64,000 bases of DNA from Mycolicibacterium setense (GTDB lineage Bacteria > Actinomycetota > Actinomycetes > Mycobacteriales > Mycobacteriaceae). The stretch spans positions 186,001-250,000 of the forward strand of contig NZ_JTJW01000003.1 in assembly GCF_000805385.1 (NCBI RefSeq). The letters are read 5' to 3'. The translations under genes were made by a program, and so were the position numbers. The notes below the pieces were generated by a model that saw only the letters and a program-made list of their open reading frames with translations, was not told where the DNA came from and did no database searches. Below are positions 51,431 through 60,961 of this stretch, piece by piece (the stretch's first letter is position 1; every line of letters begins with the position of its first letter).

Positions 51431-51499
51431 GCCTCCATCGCACACTCGGACGTAACGGCACAGTCAAGTCCCGGGCACGGGTATGGGCATGATGGACAG

Positions 51500-52231
51500 G
51501 TGGCGTGGAGTACACGGGAGATCGCCGAACTGGCCGGAACCAGTCTGCGAGCCGTCCGCCATTACCACCAGGTCGGCCTGCTCCCGGAGCCTGAACGTCG
51601 GCCAAACGGGTACAAGCAGTACGGCGTGGCGCACCTGGTCCGGTTGGTCCGCATCAAACGGCTCGTCGACCTGGGTTTCTCGCTCCCGCAGATCGCGGCG
51701 TTGGGTGACACCGACGAGCATCCCGAACAGGCGTTGCGGGAACTGGACGCCGAGCTGGCGGCGACCATCGACCGGCTGCAACGGGCCCGCGAGGAGCTCG
51801 GCGAGCTGCTGGAGAACTCCGCGCCCACGGACCTGCCACCCGAGTTCGCGCCCGTAGACGCCGTCGCCAAGATGACCGACGCGGATCGCCAACTGGTGGT
51901 GGTCCTGAGCCGGGTGCTGGGCCCGCGCGGCCGACAGGTCTATGCCGACCTGATCAGGGACACCCGCGAGGATCCGGCCGCATCGGAGCTGGACGCGTTG
52001 TCCGCCGACGCCGACGAGAAGACCCGCCAGGACCTCGCCGAGCGGCTGGCGCCCTACATCTGGTCGGTCCGGCAGGCCCACCCCGGACTCACCGAGGCGC
52101 GCGTCGATGCGCCGCGCGGTGCAAACTTCGCCGAGAAGGCCATCGATGACGCGATGGCCGATCTGTACAACCCGGCGCAGCTGGACGTGCTGCGCCGGGC
52201 CGGTCAGATCGTGAGGCGGCTGGCCACCTAG
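51500..52231 (+). CDS. MerR-family transcriptional regulator
   Basis: A 243-residue regulator. The N-terminal MerR winged helix (STREIAELAGTSLRAVRHYHQVGLLPEPERRPNGYKQY, residues 4-41) is followed by the dimerisation coiled coil (about 75-110, ELDAELAATIDRLQRAREELGELL). A C-terminal helical effector domain (about 125-243) has no Cys-rich metal site, so an organic ligand is more likely. It diverges from the frameshifted S9 peptidase gene 69 bp away and may control it. Its C-terminal 50 residues resemble the remnant at 54844-55035. Confidence 0.88.
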   Translation: MAWSTREIAELAGTSLRAVRHYHQVGLLPEPERRPNGYKQYGVAHLVRLVRIKRLVDLGFSLPQIAALGDTDEHPEQALRELDAELAATIDRLQRAREELGELLENSAPTDLPPEFAPVDAVAKMTDADRQLVVVLSRVLGPRGRQVYADLIRDTREDPAASELDALSADADEKTRQDLAERLAPYIWSVRQAHPGLTEARVDAPRGANFAEKAIDDAMADLYNPAQLDVLRRAGQIVRRLAT

Positions 52232-52610
52232 GTAATCCCATGTGCGCCCAAGGAAGTAGTGATCAGGATGTGCTCGGCCGGTCAGCCTGTATGGGGCGTC
52301 CGTGTCATGCGCGATGGTGATGTTCCGAACTCGGCGTGCTTAATCCTCAGCGCCGCAACCAAAGTCACCTGCTCCGATGTACGGCCGGGCATGACAGATC
52401 AGACGACCGATTCGAAACGTCGTCAACCGAGGTATATTCCGACGGCCTCGTGAGTCTGCAAGGAGCTCCACTCGATTCAGAAGCGTTCAATGACATCGGT
52501 CGAACCCAGGCAGGCGACCGCGGCGAGTGACACGGGATCAGCACAGACTGTCCCGTCGCGGCCGGGGCAATCACGGGCTTGACTGTGCCGTTACGTCCTG
52601 CTGTTCCATT
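52232..52610. other. Intergenic region without supported gene
   Basis: A plus-strand frame at 52259-52453 shows no protein character. TATATT near 52432 is the only strongly A+T-rich promoter-like stretch. Nothing else was recognised. Confidence 0.3.
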
Positions 52611-54893
52611 GTGGCTGTGAATCCCGATGCCACAGCGGCCCCCCACGAGACGACCTTGACCGCCGCCGACTACGCCCGCGCTGAACAGATGCTGGCCCCG
52701 TACCGGGCACGCCGCGTGCCTGGAGCAGCGGTACAGCCGCAGTGGCTTCCGGACGGACACCGTTTCTGGTACCAGGTCGAGTCGCGCTTCGTAGTGGTGG
52801 ATCCCCGCAACGGCAGCCGAGACGACGCGTTCGACCACGACCGGTTGGCCGCGGCGTTGTCCTTGGCTTCCGGTCATGCGGTCAGCGTGGACGATCTCCC
52901 GATCAGCGCCGTCGAGTTCGGCGACGACGGCACGGTCGGCTTCTCCGCGTTCGGGTCATGGTGGGTGTGGTCGCCCGGGGCGGGCACCTGCGACCGGGCC
53001 GACCGCGGCGACCGCGCGCTGCCCTGGGAGGTGGAGTCGCCCGACAAGTCGTGGGTGGCGTTTCGCCGCGACGGCAACATCTGGGTCCGATCCCGCGACG
53101 GTAAGCGGGAATTCGCGCTCACCGAGGACGCCGAACCGCACTTCGAATACGGCGGGATGGCCGACGCGACCGGCGGGCGAGCGCTGATGCGGGTGCTTGG
53201 GCTGCCGCCCGTGTTCGCCGTGCAGTGGTCACCGGATTCGACCCGGATACTGGCCCAGCGCATCGACCAGCGTGCCCTGCCCGAGCTGGTGCTGGTCGAA
53301 TCATCGCCCCCCGACGGCGGCAGACCAGTCGAGCACCGCACCCGGTACACCATGCCGGGTGAGCAGGCGCAGGCGATGCTGACCTGGAATGTCCTCCACG
53401 TGGCAGAACGCACCGTGGTCCGGCAGGCCGAACCCACCGTTATGATGCACGGCACTGCCGTCATGTACGCCTGGTGGACCGGCACATCGGGGGACGGGGT
53501 GCACTTCCTGAACCATTCCCGCGACGCCCGCAGGCTGGAGCTGCGCCGCCTGGACCCGACCACCGGAGCCGTCACCACCCTGATCAGCGAATCCGGTGAG
53601 ACGCGGGTGGACCCGACGCCCCAGCTGGGAGAACCAACGATGACCCGGGTGCTGGACTCCGGTGAGATCGTGTGGTGGTCACAACGCGATGGCTGGGGCC
53701 ATCTCTATCTTTATTCGCCCGACGGACAACAGGTCCGGCAGATCACCACCGGGCAGTGGCCGGTGCGAAAGGTGCTCTGGGTCGACGAACATCGCCGGCA
53801 GGTGTGGTTCGTCGCTGCCGGCCTCGTCGCCGATGATCCCTATGTACGCCAGATCTGCCGAATCGGGCTTGACGGCCAGGGATTTGTGCGGCTCACCGAG
53901 GACGACACCCTCGACCATGACGCGGTCAGTCCCGACGGCGGCGACTACTTCGTTCAACGGGCATCCTCACCCAACCGCCCTCCGCACACGGTGGTACGCG
54001 ACGGGGATGGCCAACTACTGGTCGAACTCGAGGCGCCTACCGCCTCAGCGCTGGAGGAGCAGGGCTGGAGCGCGCCGGAGCGGTTCTGCACCTTGGCTGC
54101 CGACGGCAGAACCCGCATCTACGGATTGCTTTGGCGTCCACACGGTTTCGACCCACAGCGCCGCTACCCTGTGATTGAGCACATTTATCCGGGCCCGCAG
54201 ATATGGAACGCGGGGGCCGCATTCGACTCACCGCACGTCGGCCAACCCGAGGCGCTGGCAGCGCTGGGTTTCGCCGTAGTGGTAATCGACGGACGCGGAA
54301 CTGCCGGACGCAGCAAAGCCTTTCATGACCACTCCTACCGGGACATGGGCAACGCAGGCGCCCTCGACGACCGCGTCGCCGCGATTCGCGAATTGGGCCG
54401 GCGGCACAGCTGGTTGGACACCGAGCGCGTCGGGATAACGGGTCTGTCGGCCGGTGCCTTCGCCGCCGCCAGGGCGTTGCTTACGTACCCGGACTTCTAC
54501 CGGGTTGGGGTCGCGGTGTCTGGCAACCACGACAACACCGTCAACCTGGCCATGTGGGCCGAGCACTACCACGGCGACCTCAGCGACAACGGCAGGAAGA
54601 CGATCTCTAATACTCATCTGGCCGCCGAACTGCGGGGCAAGCTATTGCTGATCCACGGCGAGCTCGACGACAACGCCCATCCCTACCAGACAATGCGCCT
54701 GGCCGATGCACTCATCAAGGCAGACAAGGACTTCGATCTGATCCTCATTCCGGGCGGCGAGCACGCGCTGTTCGGCTACCAGCACTATGCCTACCGCCGC
54801 ACCTGGGACTACTTTGTCGCCCACCTCCACGGGACCGAACCGCCTAGCTACCGCCTGGCTCCGTTGCCGCTTCCGCAGTGGTCGCTCGGATGA
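52611..54893 (+). CDS. S9-family dipeptidyl peptidase IV-like serine peptidase
   Basis: About 760 residues. The N-terminal DPPIV-type propeller (about 20-480; WLPDGHRFWYQVES, FAVQWSPDSTRILAQRID, WWSQRDGWGHLYLYSPDGQQ) is followed by an alpha/beta-hydrolase domain. There YPVIEHIYPGPQ and VVVIDGRGTAGRSKAFHD precede the nucleophile in GLSAGAFAAA, the Asp in GELDDNAHP and the His in GGEHALFG. The elbow GLSAGA replaces the usual GxSxGG but keeps the core GxSxG. There is no signal peptide, so it should act in the cytoplasm. The start is uncertain: GTG 52611 or 52617, no clear ribosome-binding site. Confidence 0.85.
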   Translation: MAVNPDATAAPHETTLTAADYARAEQMLAPYRARRVPGAAVQPQWLPDGHRFWYQVESRFVVVDPRNGSRDDAFDHDRLAAALSLASGHAVSVDDLPISAVEFGDDGTVGFSAFGSWWVWSPGAGTCDRADRGDRALPWEVESPDKSWVAFRRDGNIWVRSRDGKREFALTEDAEPHFEYGGMADATGGRALMRVLGLPPVFAVQWSPDSTRILAQRIDQRALPELVLVESSPPDGGRPVEHRTRYTMPGEQAQAMLTWNVLHVAERTVVRQAEPTVMMHGTAVMYAWWTGTSGDGVHFLNHSRDARRLELRRLDPTTGAVTTLISESGETRVDPTPQLGEPTMTRVLDSGEIVWWSQRDGWGHLYLYSPDGQQVRQITTGQWPVRKVLWVDEHRRQVWFVAAGLVADDPYVRQICRIGLDGQGFVRLTEDDTLDHDAVSPDGGDYFVQRASSPNRPPHTVVRDGDGQLLVELEAPTASALEEQGWSAPERFCTLAADGRTRIYGLLWRPHGFDPQRRYPVIEHIYPGPQIWNAGAAFDSPHVGQPEALAALGFAVVVIDGRGTAGRSKAFHDHSYRDMGNAGALDDRVAAIRELGRRHSWLDTERVGITGLSAGAFAAARALLTYPDFYRVGVAVSGNHDNTVNLAMWAEHYHGDLSDNGRKTISNTHLAAELRGKLLLIHGELDDNAHPYQTMRLADALIKADKDFDLILIPGGEHALFGYQHYAYRRTWDYFVAHLHGTEPPSYRLAPLPLPQWSLG

Positions 54894-55035
54894 TGTCGCG
54901 GCTACGGCGCAGCACGTCGAGCTGCGCTTCGTTGTAGAGCTCCTGCATGGCCTCGTTAATGGCCCTGCCGGCAAAGTGCGCCCCGCCGGGGGCGCCGGCG
55001 CGCGACTCCACGAGCCCAGGATCAGCCGCGCGCAC
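54844..55035 (-). pseudogene. C-terminal remnant of a MerR-family regulator
   Basis: About 63 codons whose translation (ADPGLVESRAGAPGGAHFAG, then NEAMQELYNEAQLDVLRRSR) aligns with the last 55 residues of the intact MerR protein encoded at 51500-52231 (HPGLTEARVDAPRGANFAEK, DAMADLYNPAQLDVLRRAG). The DNA-binding and coiled-coil parts are missing upstream of about 55040. It overlaps the 3' end of the S9 peptidase by 50 bp. It was probably once divergent from the SDR gene and its regulator. Confidence 0.65.
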
Positions 55036-55059
55036 CAGAGGGAGTCGACGACCACAGTA

Positions 55060-55094
55060 GGTGACATGTCCCGGAATAACCGTGACATGTCACC
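55060..55094. promoter_or_regulatory. Two operator-like palindromes upstream of the SDR gene
   Basis: GTGACATGTC occurs at 55061 and again at 55082, exactly 21 bp (two helical turns) apart. The second copy extends to the perfect palindrome GTGACATGTCAC. Together they also form a large inverted repeat GGTGACATGTC (55060-55070)/GACATGTCACC (55084-55094). They lie 52-86 bp before the SDR start. Confidence 0.65.
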
Positions 55095-55145
55095 TAGTTG
55101 TTGGATCTGAAACGCAACAAGCGTTTTCGACAACAGGAGGACGAG

Positions 55146-55892
55146 ATGGCTCAGCTCGAAGGAAAAACAGCACTGATCACCGGCGGCACATCCGGCATCG
55201 GCTATGCGACGGCGCGCGCCTTCGCCGACGAGGGCGCCAAGGTGTTCATCACCGGGCGTACCCAACAGCGCGTCGACGCCGCCGCAGCGTCGCTGGGTTC
55301 CGGTGTCATCGGTGTCGCCAGCGATGTCACCAACACCGAGGACCTGGACCGACTTGTCGGGGTCATCCGCGACGCAGGTGCCGGCCTCGACATCGTCTTC
55401 ACCAACGCCGGCAGTGGCGAGTTCGCCACGCTGGAGGACGAGACGCCCGAACACCTCATCGACACCTTCAACCGCAACGTGGGCGGGACGGTGTTCACCG
55501 TGCAGAAGACGCTGCCACTACTGAATCCCGGTGCCTCGATCATTCTGTCCGGCTCCACCGCGGCGACCAGGGGAACCCCGGCATTCGGCGCCTACGCCGC
55601 GGCAAAAGCTGCTGTCCGGTCCTTCGGCCGTACCTGGGCCACCGAGTTGGGCGACCGTGGCTTCCGGGTCAACACGGTCGTACCCGGTCCCATCCTGACC
55701 GAGGGACTCACCGAACTGGTGCCTGACAAAGACCAGCGGCAGGTGTTCTTCGACGGTCTGGCGACGAACCCGATGAAGCGGATAGGCGATCCTGCCGAAC
55801 TGGCCGCCGTGGTGGTGTTCCTCGGGTCCGATGCGAGCAGCTTCATGACAGGTGCGGAGATCTTCGTCGACGGGGGCATGAACCAGGTGTAG
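55146..55892 (+). CDS. Short-chain dehydrogenase/reductase
   Basis: A 248-residue classical SDR. The cofactor motif is ALITGGTSGIGYATARAF, with Arg in FITGRTQQR suggesting NADPH. FTNAGSGEF, the catalytic Ser in ILSGSTAA and YAAAK (Tyr/Lys) follow. RVNTVVPGPILT and the C-terminal MTGAEIFVDGG complete the family pattern. AGGAGG precedes the ATG. Substrate unknown. A MarR gene ends 5 bp beyond its stop on the opposite strand, and two palindromes precede it. Confidence 0.92.
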   Translation: MAQLEGKTALITGGTSGIGYATARAFADEGAKVFITGRTQQRVDAAAASLGSGVIGVASDVTNTEDLDRLVGVIRDAGAGLDIVFTNAGSGEFATLEDETPEHLIDTFNRNVGGTVFTVQKTLPLLNPGASIILSGSTAATRGTPAFGAYAAAKAAVRSFGRTWATELGDRGFRVNTVVPGPILTEGLTELVPDKDQRQVFFDGLATNPMKRIGDPAELAAVVVFLGSDASSFMTGAEIFVDGGMNQV

Positions 55893-55897
55893 TTGGT

Positions 55898-56389
55898 CTA
55901 TCTGAGATCGGGACGCGGCAAGGTGCCCTCGCGCAACAGACCCTCGTGCACAACGGCGAGGATGTCGGCGAGGGTGTCCTCCTGCTCGGGATCTAAATCG
56001 GCGAAGAACGCCCGGCGTACCCACTGTGCATGCACCGGGGCGGCGTCGGCGAGCCGGTCCCAGCCCTCGTCGGTCAGGACGACGACAGTGCCACGGCCGT
56101 CGGTGTCGCAGGTTGTGCGCTCGACCAGGCCGCGGCGTGCCATCCGCATAAGGTGGTGAGAAACCCGGCTGCGTTCCCACCCGATCACCGTGGCGAGTGT
56201 GGTCAGCTGCAGGCGGCGATCCGGTGCGCGCGAGAGCGTACTGAGCACCGTGTAGTCGTAGAGTGAAAGACCGCACTCGGTGCGCAGGTGACGGTTCACC
56301 TCATATTCGAGCCGGTGATAGACCCGCATGAAATTCAGCCAGGCCCGCTGCTGCCTCGGCGTTAGCGGGTACTCGCCGGAATCAGTCAT
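55898..56389 (-). CDS. MarR-family transcriptional regulator
   Basis: A 163-residue regulator with a central winged helix (LQLTTLATVIGWERSRVSHHLMRMARRGLVERTTCDTDGRGTVVVLT, residues about 58-105) and terminal dimerisation helices. No OhrR-type N-terminal Cys is present. It converges on the SDR gene with 5 bp between stops. It could bind the palindromes upstream of the SDR gene; a phenolic or antibiotic ligand is typical for the family. Confidence 0.88.
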   Translation of the reverse strand: MTDSGEYPLTPRQQRAWLNFMRVYHRLEYEVNRHLRTECGLSLYDYTVLSTLSRAPDRRLQLTTLATVIGWERSRVSHHLMRMARRGLVERTTCDTDGRGTVVVLTDEGWDRLADAAPVHAQWVRRAFFADLDPEQEDTLADILAVVHEGLLREGTLPRPDLR

Positions 56390-56615
56390 CGCGCATCATG
56401 GACAAGCATGTCGCCTATCTAAGCAAAACTCAACCCCGATATGCGGTTTCGGTGACTATCCGTGTCGACGACGAAATCTCATTCTTCCACCACGACAGGG
56501 CATTTCGCCTTTACGACCCACCCCGGACCGCTACCCAATCGGTGCATCGAGGCTAAAGCATCGAGAGTGGGGCGGCCATGGTGCAGCGTGTCGATCAGTG
56601 CCGCACCGAGGGCCT

Positions 56616-59138
56616 CTACTCCGACCGCGGAGCGAGATACCGTCCGGTGACGCTGACGCTGGATCGCGCGATCTGATCCGGGGTTCCCGTCGTAACGATG
56701 GTTCCGCCCGCGGCGCCGCCGCCGGGTCCCATGTCGATGACGAAGTCCGCGTTGGCGATCATGTCGAGGTCGTGCTCGATGACGACGACGGTGGCTCCCT
56801 TGGCGCCGAGGCGGTCGATGACGCCGAGCAGCACGCGAATGTCGAGGGGGTGTAGTCCGACACTGGGTTCGTCGAGGACGAACAGTGCATCAGATTGCTT
56901 GCGTCCGAGTTCTGTTGCGAGCTTGAGCCGTTGGGCTTCGCCGCCCGACAGCGCTGGCGTGTCCTCACCGAGAGTCAGGTAGCCCAGCCCGAGGTCGATG
57001 AGGGTTTGCAACTTGCGGTGCACCTTCGGCAGGTCTTCGGTGACCTCCAGCGCTTGCTTCACGGTGAGCGCGAGGAGTTCAGGCAGGGCGAGCCCACCGT
57101 CGACAGCGCGTCGGAACTCCAGTGCCACAGGGGCATAACGGGTGCCGTCGCAGTCGGGGCAGGGGATGTCGACGTCGGGGAGGAACTGGACGTCGAGCGA
57201 TATCTGTCCGGTTCCCTCGCAGCGCGGGCAGCGCAGGGATCCGGTGTTGTAGGAGAAGTCCGAGGCGGTCAGGCCCCGGCGGGTCGATTCGTCGAGTGCG
57301 GCGTACGCGCGGCGTAGGTCGTCGAGAATGCCGCTGTAGGTGGCGACGGTGGAGCGGACGTTGGTGCCGATCGGGGTGGCATCGACGACGTTGACGCGCT
57401 GGATGCCCGACGGTTCGACCGACGCGATATGCGGCGGCAGCGGATCGCCCGCCGCGGTGGCCTGCAAGGCCGGTACCAGGCTCTCCAGCACCAGTGTGGT
57501 CTTGCCGGAGCCGGACACTCCGGTCACCGCGGTGAGTCGGCCCTTCGGGATCTCGACGTCCAGGGCGTGCACGGTGTGCAGCGGGCGCGTCTCCAGGCCG
57601 ATCCGGCCATGATCGAACAACTGCTCGGCGCTGACGGTGGCGCGTACGCGGACCGCCTCGGTGCCGTCGATGAATCCGGCGATCAGCGAGGCCGGGTTGG
57701 CCATCAGATCGTCGAGTGTTCCTTCGGCCAGGACTGTCCCGCCGTCGTTGCCGGATCCGGGGCCGATCTCGATGAACCAGTCCGCTTCCCGCAACACCTG
57801 CACATCGTGATCGACCAGTACGACGGAATTCCCGTCGCGCAGCAGGTCGCGGACGACGCCGTTGAGGCCGTCGATGTTGGACGGATGCAGGCCGATGGAC
57901 GGCTCGTCGAGGACGTAGAGCACGCCGGTGGTCTGATTGCGCACGGCGCGTGACAGCGCGACCCGTTGCCGCTCACCGGTGGACAGTGTGGAGCTGGGCC
58001 GGTCCAGGCCCAGATACCCGAGGCCCAGTTCGATGAGCCGCTGCGCCATTTCGAGCAGCTGCCCGATGATTGCGGTCGCCATCGCGCGCATGTCTGAGGG
58101 CAAGGTATCGACGATCGTTGGTGCCCAGGCGATCACGTCATCGAGTGTTTTCGCGGTCGCCTCGGCCAGATTGATCCCGGTGACCCGAGGGGCCAGGGCC
58201 CGCTCGCTGAGCCGGGCCCCGTGGCAGGTCGGGCATGTCCCGGTGTGGATGAACTTGTTGACCCGGTTGAGGCCACCCTCGCTGGCGGCCTTGTCGAGCG
58301 CCTCCTGCACGGCCATCCGGGCGTTGCGGTAGGTGAAGTTGACCTCGAACAGCTTGCCGCTCTTGGACGGCACTGTGATGCGGTGCTTCTCCGCGGGCCC
58401 GCGCAGGACGACCTCGCGCTCGTCGTCGGTGAGATCGCGGTAGGGGACGTCGGTGCGCACACAGAGTTCTCCGACCATCTGCGGCATGACGGTGAGGCCC
58501 ATCATCTTCCACGGTGCGACCGCGCCGTCGGCGATGGTGCGCGAGGGGTCGGGGACCAGCAGGGCGTCGTCGATCTCACGCACGACCCCCAGTCCGCCGC
58601 AGGTCGGGCAGGCCCCGTCGGAATTGAAGGCCAGCGCCTCTGCGCCCGGCGGGGTGAACGTGACGCCGCAAACCGGGCAGGTGAGATCCAGGCCGGCGGC
58701 GACGTCGATCGTCGGCTCTTGACGATGCCCGTTGGGGCAGAGGTGTTCGGCCACACGGGAGAACAGCAGGCGCAGGACGTTGAGGAGTTCGGTCGAGGTA
58801 CCGAAGGTGCTGCGCGCACCGGGGACGTTGGGCCGCTGCCGCAGGGCCAGCGCGGCCGGGACGTGGCGGACGCTGTCGACGGTGGCCTTGGTGGCGTGCG
58901 ACATCCTGCGTCTGGTGTAGGTCGAGAGCGCCTCGATGTAGCGACGGGAGCCCTCCGCGTAGAGGACCCCCATCGCCAGCGACGACTTTCCGGAGCCAGA
59001 AACCCCTGCGATGGCCACCATTTGGTTCAACGGCACATCGACGTCGATGTGTGCGAGGTTGTGCACGCACGCACCCCGTACCTCGATCCTGGTGGGGACA
59101 GTCGGCTTCTCGCCGGCGGCGCTTTCCGGGCTGGACAC
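56616..59138 (-). CDS. UvrA2-like excinuclease ATPase
   Basis: An 840-residue UvrA-family protein with two ABC modules. Walker A motifs are GVSGSGKSS (about residue 45) and GVSGSGKTT (about 555). Signatures are LSTGERQRVALSRA and LSGGEAQRLKLA, and Walker B motifs are VLDEPSIGLHP and VLDEPSVGLHP. Zinc motifs CPVCG/CPTCG, CPTCHG and CPRCEGTG/CPDCDGTR are present. It is more than 100 residues shorter than canonical UvrA1 and looks like the UvrA2/DrrC group, implicated in tolerance of DNA-binding drugs. AGAGGGG precedes the GTG. It is monocistronic here. Confidence 0.9.
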   Translation of the reverse strand: MSSPESAAGEKPTVPTRIEVRGACVHNLAHIDVDVPLNQMVAIAGVSGSGKSSLAMGVLYAEGSRRYIEALSTYTRRRMSHATKATVDSVRHVPAALALRQRPNVPGARSTFGTSTELLNVLRLLFSRVAEHLCPNGHRQEPTIDVAAGLDLTCPVCGVTFTPPGAEALAFNSDGACPTCGGLGVVREIDDALLVPDPSRTIADGAVAPWKMMGLTVMPQMVGELCVRTDVPYRDLTDDEREVVLRGPAEKHRITVPSKSGKLFEVNFTYRNARMAVQEALDKAASEGGLNRVNKFIHTGTCPTCHGARLSERALAPRVTGINLAEATAKTLDDVIAWAPTIVDTLPSDMRAMATAIIGQLLEMAQRLIELGLGYLGLDRPSSTLSTGERQRVALSRAVRNQTTGVLYVLDEPSIGLHPSNIDGLNGVVRDLLRDGNSVVLVDHDVQVLREADWFIEIGPGSGNDGGTVLAEGTLDDLMANPASLIAGFIDGTEAVRVRATVSAEQLFDHGRIGLETRPLHTVHALDVEIPKGRLTAVTGVSGSGKTTLVLESLVPALQATAAGDPLPPHIASVEPSGIQRVNVVDATPIGTNVRSTVATYSGILDDLRRAYAALDESTRRGLTASDFSYNTGSLRCPRCEGTGQISLDVQFLPDVDIPCPDCDGTRYAPVALEFRRAVDGGLALPELLALTVKQALEVTEDLPKVHRKLQTLIDLGLGYLTLGEDTPALSGGEAQRLKLATELGRKQSDALFVLDEPSVGLHPLDIRVLLGVIDRLGAKGATVVVIEHDLDMIANADFVIDMGPGGGAAGGTIVTTGTPDQIARSSVSVTGRYLAPRSE

Positions 59139-59320
59139 TGAGCGCCCCTCTCACGTCGGACGAACGAAGCCTATCGGCAACCCTGGCCAAAACTTCTCAG
59201 CGCCGGGCGTTCTCGAAGTAAAACGGATCGCCTCCGGAACCGGATGTTGGTACACAGGATCTGGCCTGCCACTGAGATCCCAGGAGGCCGGTCGATTGTC
59301 GTGACCGACAACTGACCACC

Positions 59321-59851
59321 ATGAATCGAGAAACTGTTTTGAATACTGAAAGCGACTGGATCACTCGCGCCGAGACCGACGCCGACATTCCTGCTATTCG
59401 AACGATCAACCTCGCCGCGTTCGAGACCGCCGAGGAAGCCGATCTTGTCGATGCTCTGCGCGCCGATCCGGCCTGGATAGACGGTCTGTCCATCATCAGC
59501 GCGGGACCGGACGGCAAGCCCACCGGTTACGCACTGCTGACCCGCTGCCACGTCGACGACACTCCGGCGCTGTGCCTGGGGCCGTGCGCGGTCCTGCCCG
59601 AGTACCAGGGGACAGGCGCAGGATCCGCTGCGATCCGCGCCGCTCTCGTGGCGGCCGAGCAGGCGGGCGAGCACTTCGTGGTCGTCCTCGGGCACCCGAC
59701 CTACTACCCACGGTTCGGGTTCACCCGCGCATCGCACTACGGGATCGGACTGAGCATCGATGTCCCCGACGAGGCATTGATGGCGCTCGGCCTCGACTCC
59801 GAGCAGCTGCCGAGCGGTACCGTCCGCTACGCCACACCGTTTGGGATCTGA
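59321..59851 (+). CDS. GNAT-family N-acetyltransferase (YhbS-like)
   Basis: A 176-residue acetyltransferase. The acetyl-CoA motif is LGPCAVLPEYQGTGAGSAAIRAAL, and LGHPTYYPRFGFTRASHYGIG is the YhbS-type hallmark. It probably acetylates a small molecule; the substrate is unknown. The ATG at 59321 lacks a clear ribosome-binding site. It overlaps the convergent AraC gene by 25 bp. Confidence 0.87.
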   Translation: MNRETVLNTESDWITRAETDADIPAIRTINLAAFETAEEADLVDALRADPAWIDGLSIISAGPDGKPTGYALLTRCHVDDTPALCLGPCAVLPEYQGTGAGSAAIRAALVAAEQAGEHFVVVLGHPTYYPRFGFTRASHYGIGLSIDVPDEALMALGLDSEQLPSGTVRYATPFGI

Positions 59852-60879
59852 CCAGAAGATTGCGAGGGGGCGGTGCGGGTGCGGCGGTAGTCGCTGGGTG
59901 TCATGCCGAACCAGCGTTTGCATGCTCGCGTCAGCACGCTTTGTTCGGCGTAGCCGAGTTGACGGCACAGCTGGACGAGAGGCAGATCGGTGTCGAGCAG
60001 CAATCGGTTGGCGAGTTCGCGGCGGGTTTGATCGACCATCTCCCCGAAGGTGATTCCTTCGGCGACGAGGCGTCGTTGCTGTGTCTTCGGATGGATGCCG
60101 AACTGGCGGGCGACAAGTTCGGCGGTTACCTCTCCGGTGGGCAGCAGTTGGCGGATGAAGCTGCGCACGGCGTCGGCGAAGCCTGCCGCATGCTCGGTGC
60201 GGGTGCTGGACAGGTAGCGCAAGGCGAGCTGATGAGCCAGCGGGTCATGGTTGAGCGGGCGCTGCAAGTCGGCGGCACGCAGGGTGAAGCCCGCGATCGG
60301 TTCGTCGAAATGCGCTGGGCAGCCGAAGTAGCGGCGGTAGTCGGCTCTCGTGCCCAGCGCGGGGTGCGGCACGTGCACGGACACGGGCCGGTAGGTGGTG
60401 CCCAGGAACAGATGCAGCACCCGGAGGGTGACGCCGAGGGCCAGTTCGATGGCCTGGGCCTGTGGCGGCGGCGGGTGTAGCAGGAAGTCGAATTCGAACC
60501 GGCACGCCGTCTCGTCGGTGTGCGAGTTGATGCGGGCGGTGATGCCGGGGCTGTAAGCGCTCATGTAGGTGTCGAGGATGGTGAACGCCTCTGCTGCGGT
60601 GGCCGCAGTGCGGGCCGCGACACCGACTGGGCCGAGGATGTCGATGCTCTGCCGCAGCGCGAGCTGACGTCCGAAGTCCTCCACACTCAGCACCGCGGCG
60701 GCACTTTCGACTGCGGCGATGGCGTTGCGCAGCGGGATGTACCGGTCACGTTGGCCGGCATCGGCGGGATCGATGCCGGCGAACTCGAGCAACGCGGCCG
60801 GGTCGCCCCCATGCGCGGCGGCGAGCTCCTTGAACCCCACCAGCGAGGATCCTTGGACCAACTGCATGTCCATGACCAT
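59827..60879 (-). CDS. AraC-family transcriptional regulator
   Basis: A 350-residue regulator. The N-terminal arabinose-binding-like domain (PF12625-type, about 10-210; GSSLVGFKELAAAHGGDPAALLEFAGI) is followed by a C-terminal double helix-turn-helix (AELVARQFGIHPKTQQRRLVAEGITFGEMVDQTRRELA, then LVQLCRQLGYAEQSVLTRACKRWFGMTPSDYRR). The start is either ATG 60879 or ATG 60873. It diverges from the two DUF1254 lipoprotein genes across about 80 bp and is their likely activator. Confidence 0.88.
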   Translation of the reverse strand: MVMDMQLVQGSSLVGFKELAAAHGGDPAALLEFAGIDPADAGQRDRYIPLRNAIAAVESAAAVLSVEDFGRQLALRQSIDILGPVGVAARTAATAAEAFTILDTYMSAYSPGITARINSHTDETACRFEFDFLLHPPPPQAQAIELALGVTLRVLHLFLGTTYRPVSVHVPHPALGTRADYRRYFGCPAHFDEPIAGFTLRAADLQRPLNHDPLAHQLALRYLSSTRTEHAAGFADAVRSFIRQLLPTGEVTAELVARQFGIHPKTQQRRLVAEGITFGEMVDQTRRELANRLLLDTDLPLVQLCRQLGYAEQSVLTRACKRWFGMTPSDYRRTRTAPSQSSGQIPNGVA

Positions 60880-60961
60880 CAAGAAGATGTCCAGGAAAGT
60901 CAAGACAGGCACCGCTGGTTCAGGCAACGATGGTCGGGGCTCGGGTAGCGGAGGGACAGCA

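Noticed and set aside
52259..52453. Possible 64-residue gene
   Set aside because: No protein-like features or ribosome-binding site.
58221..59141. Plus-strand open frame of 306 codons
   Set aside because: Antisense to the UvrA2-like gene; no domain, biased composition.
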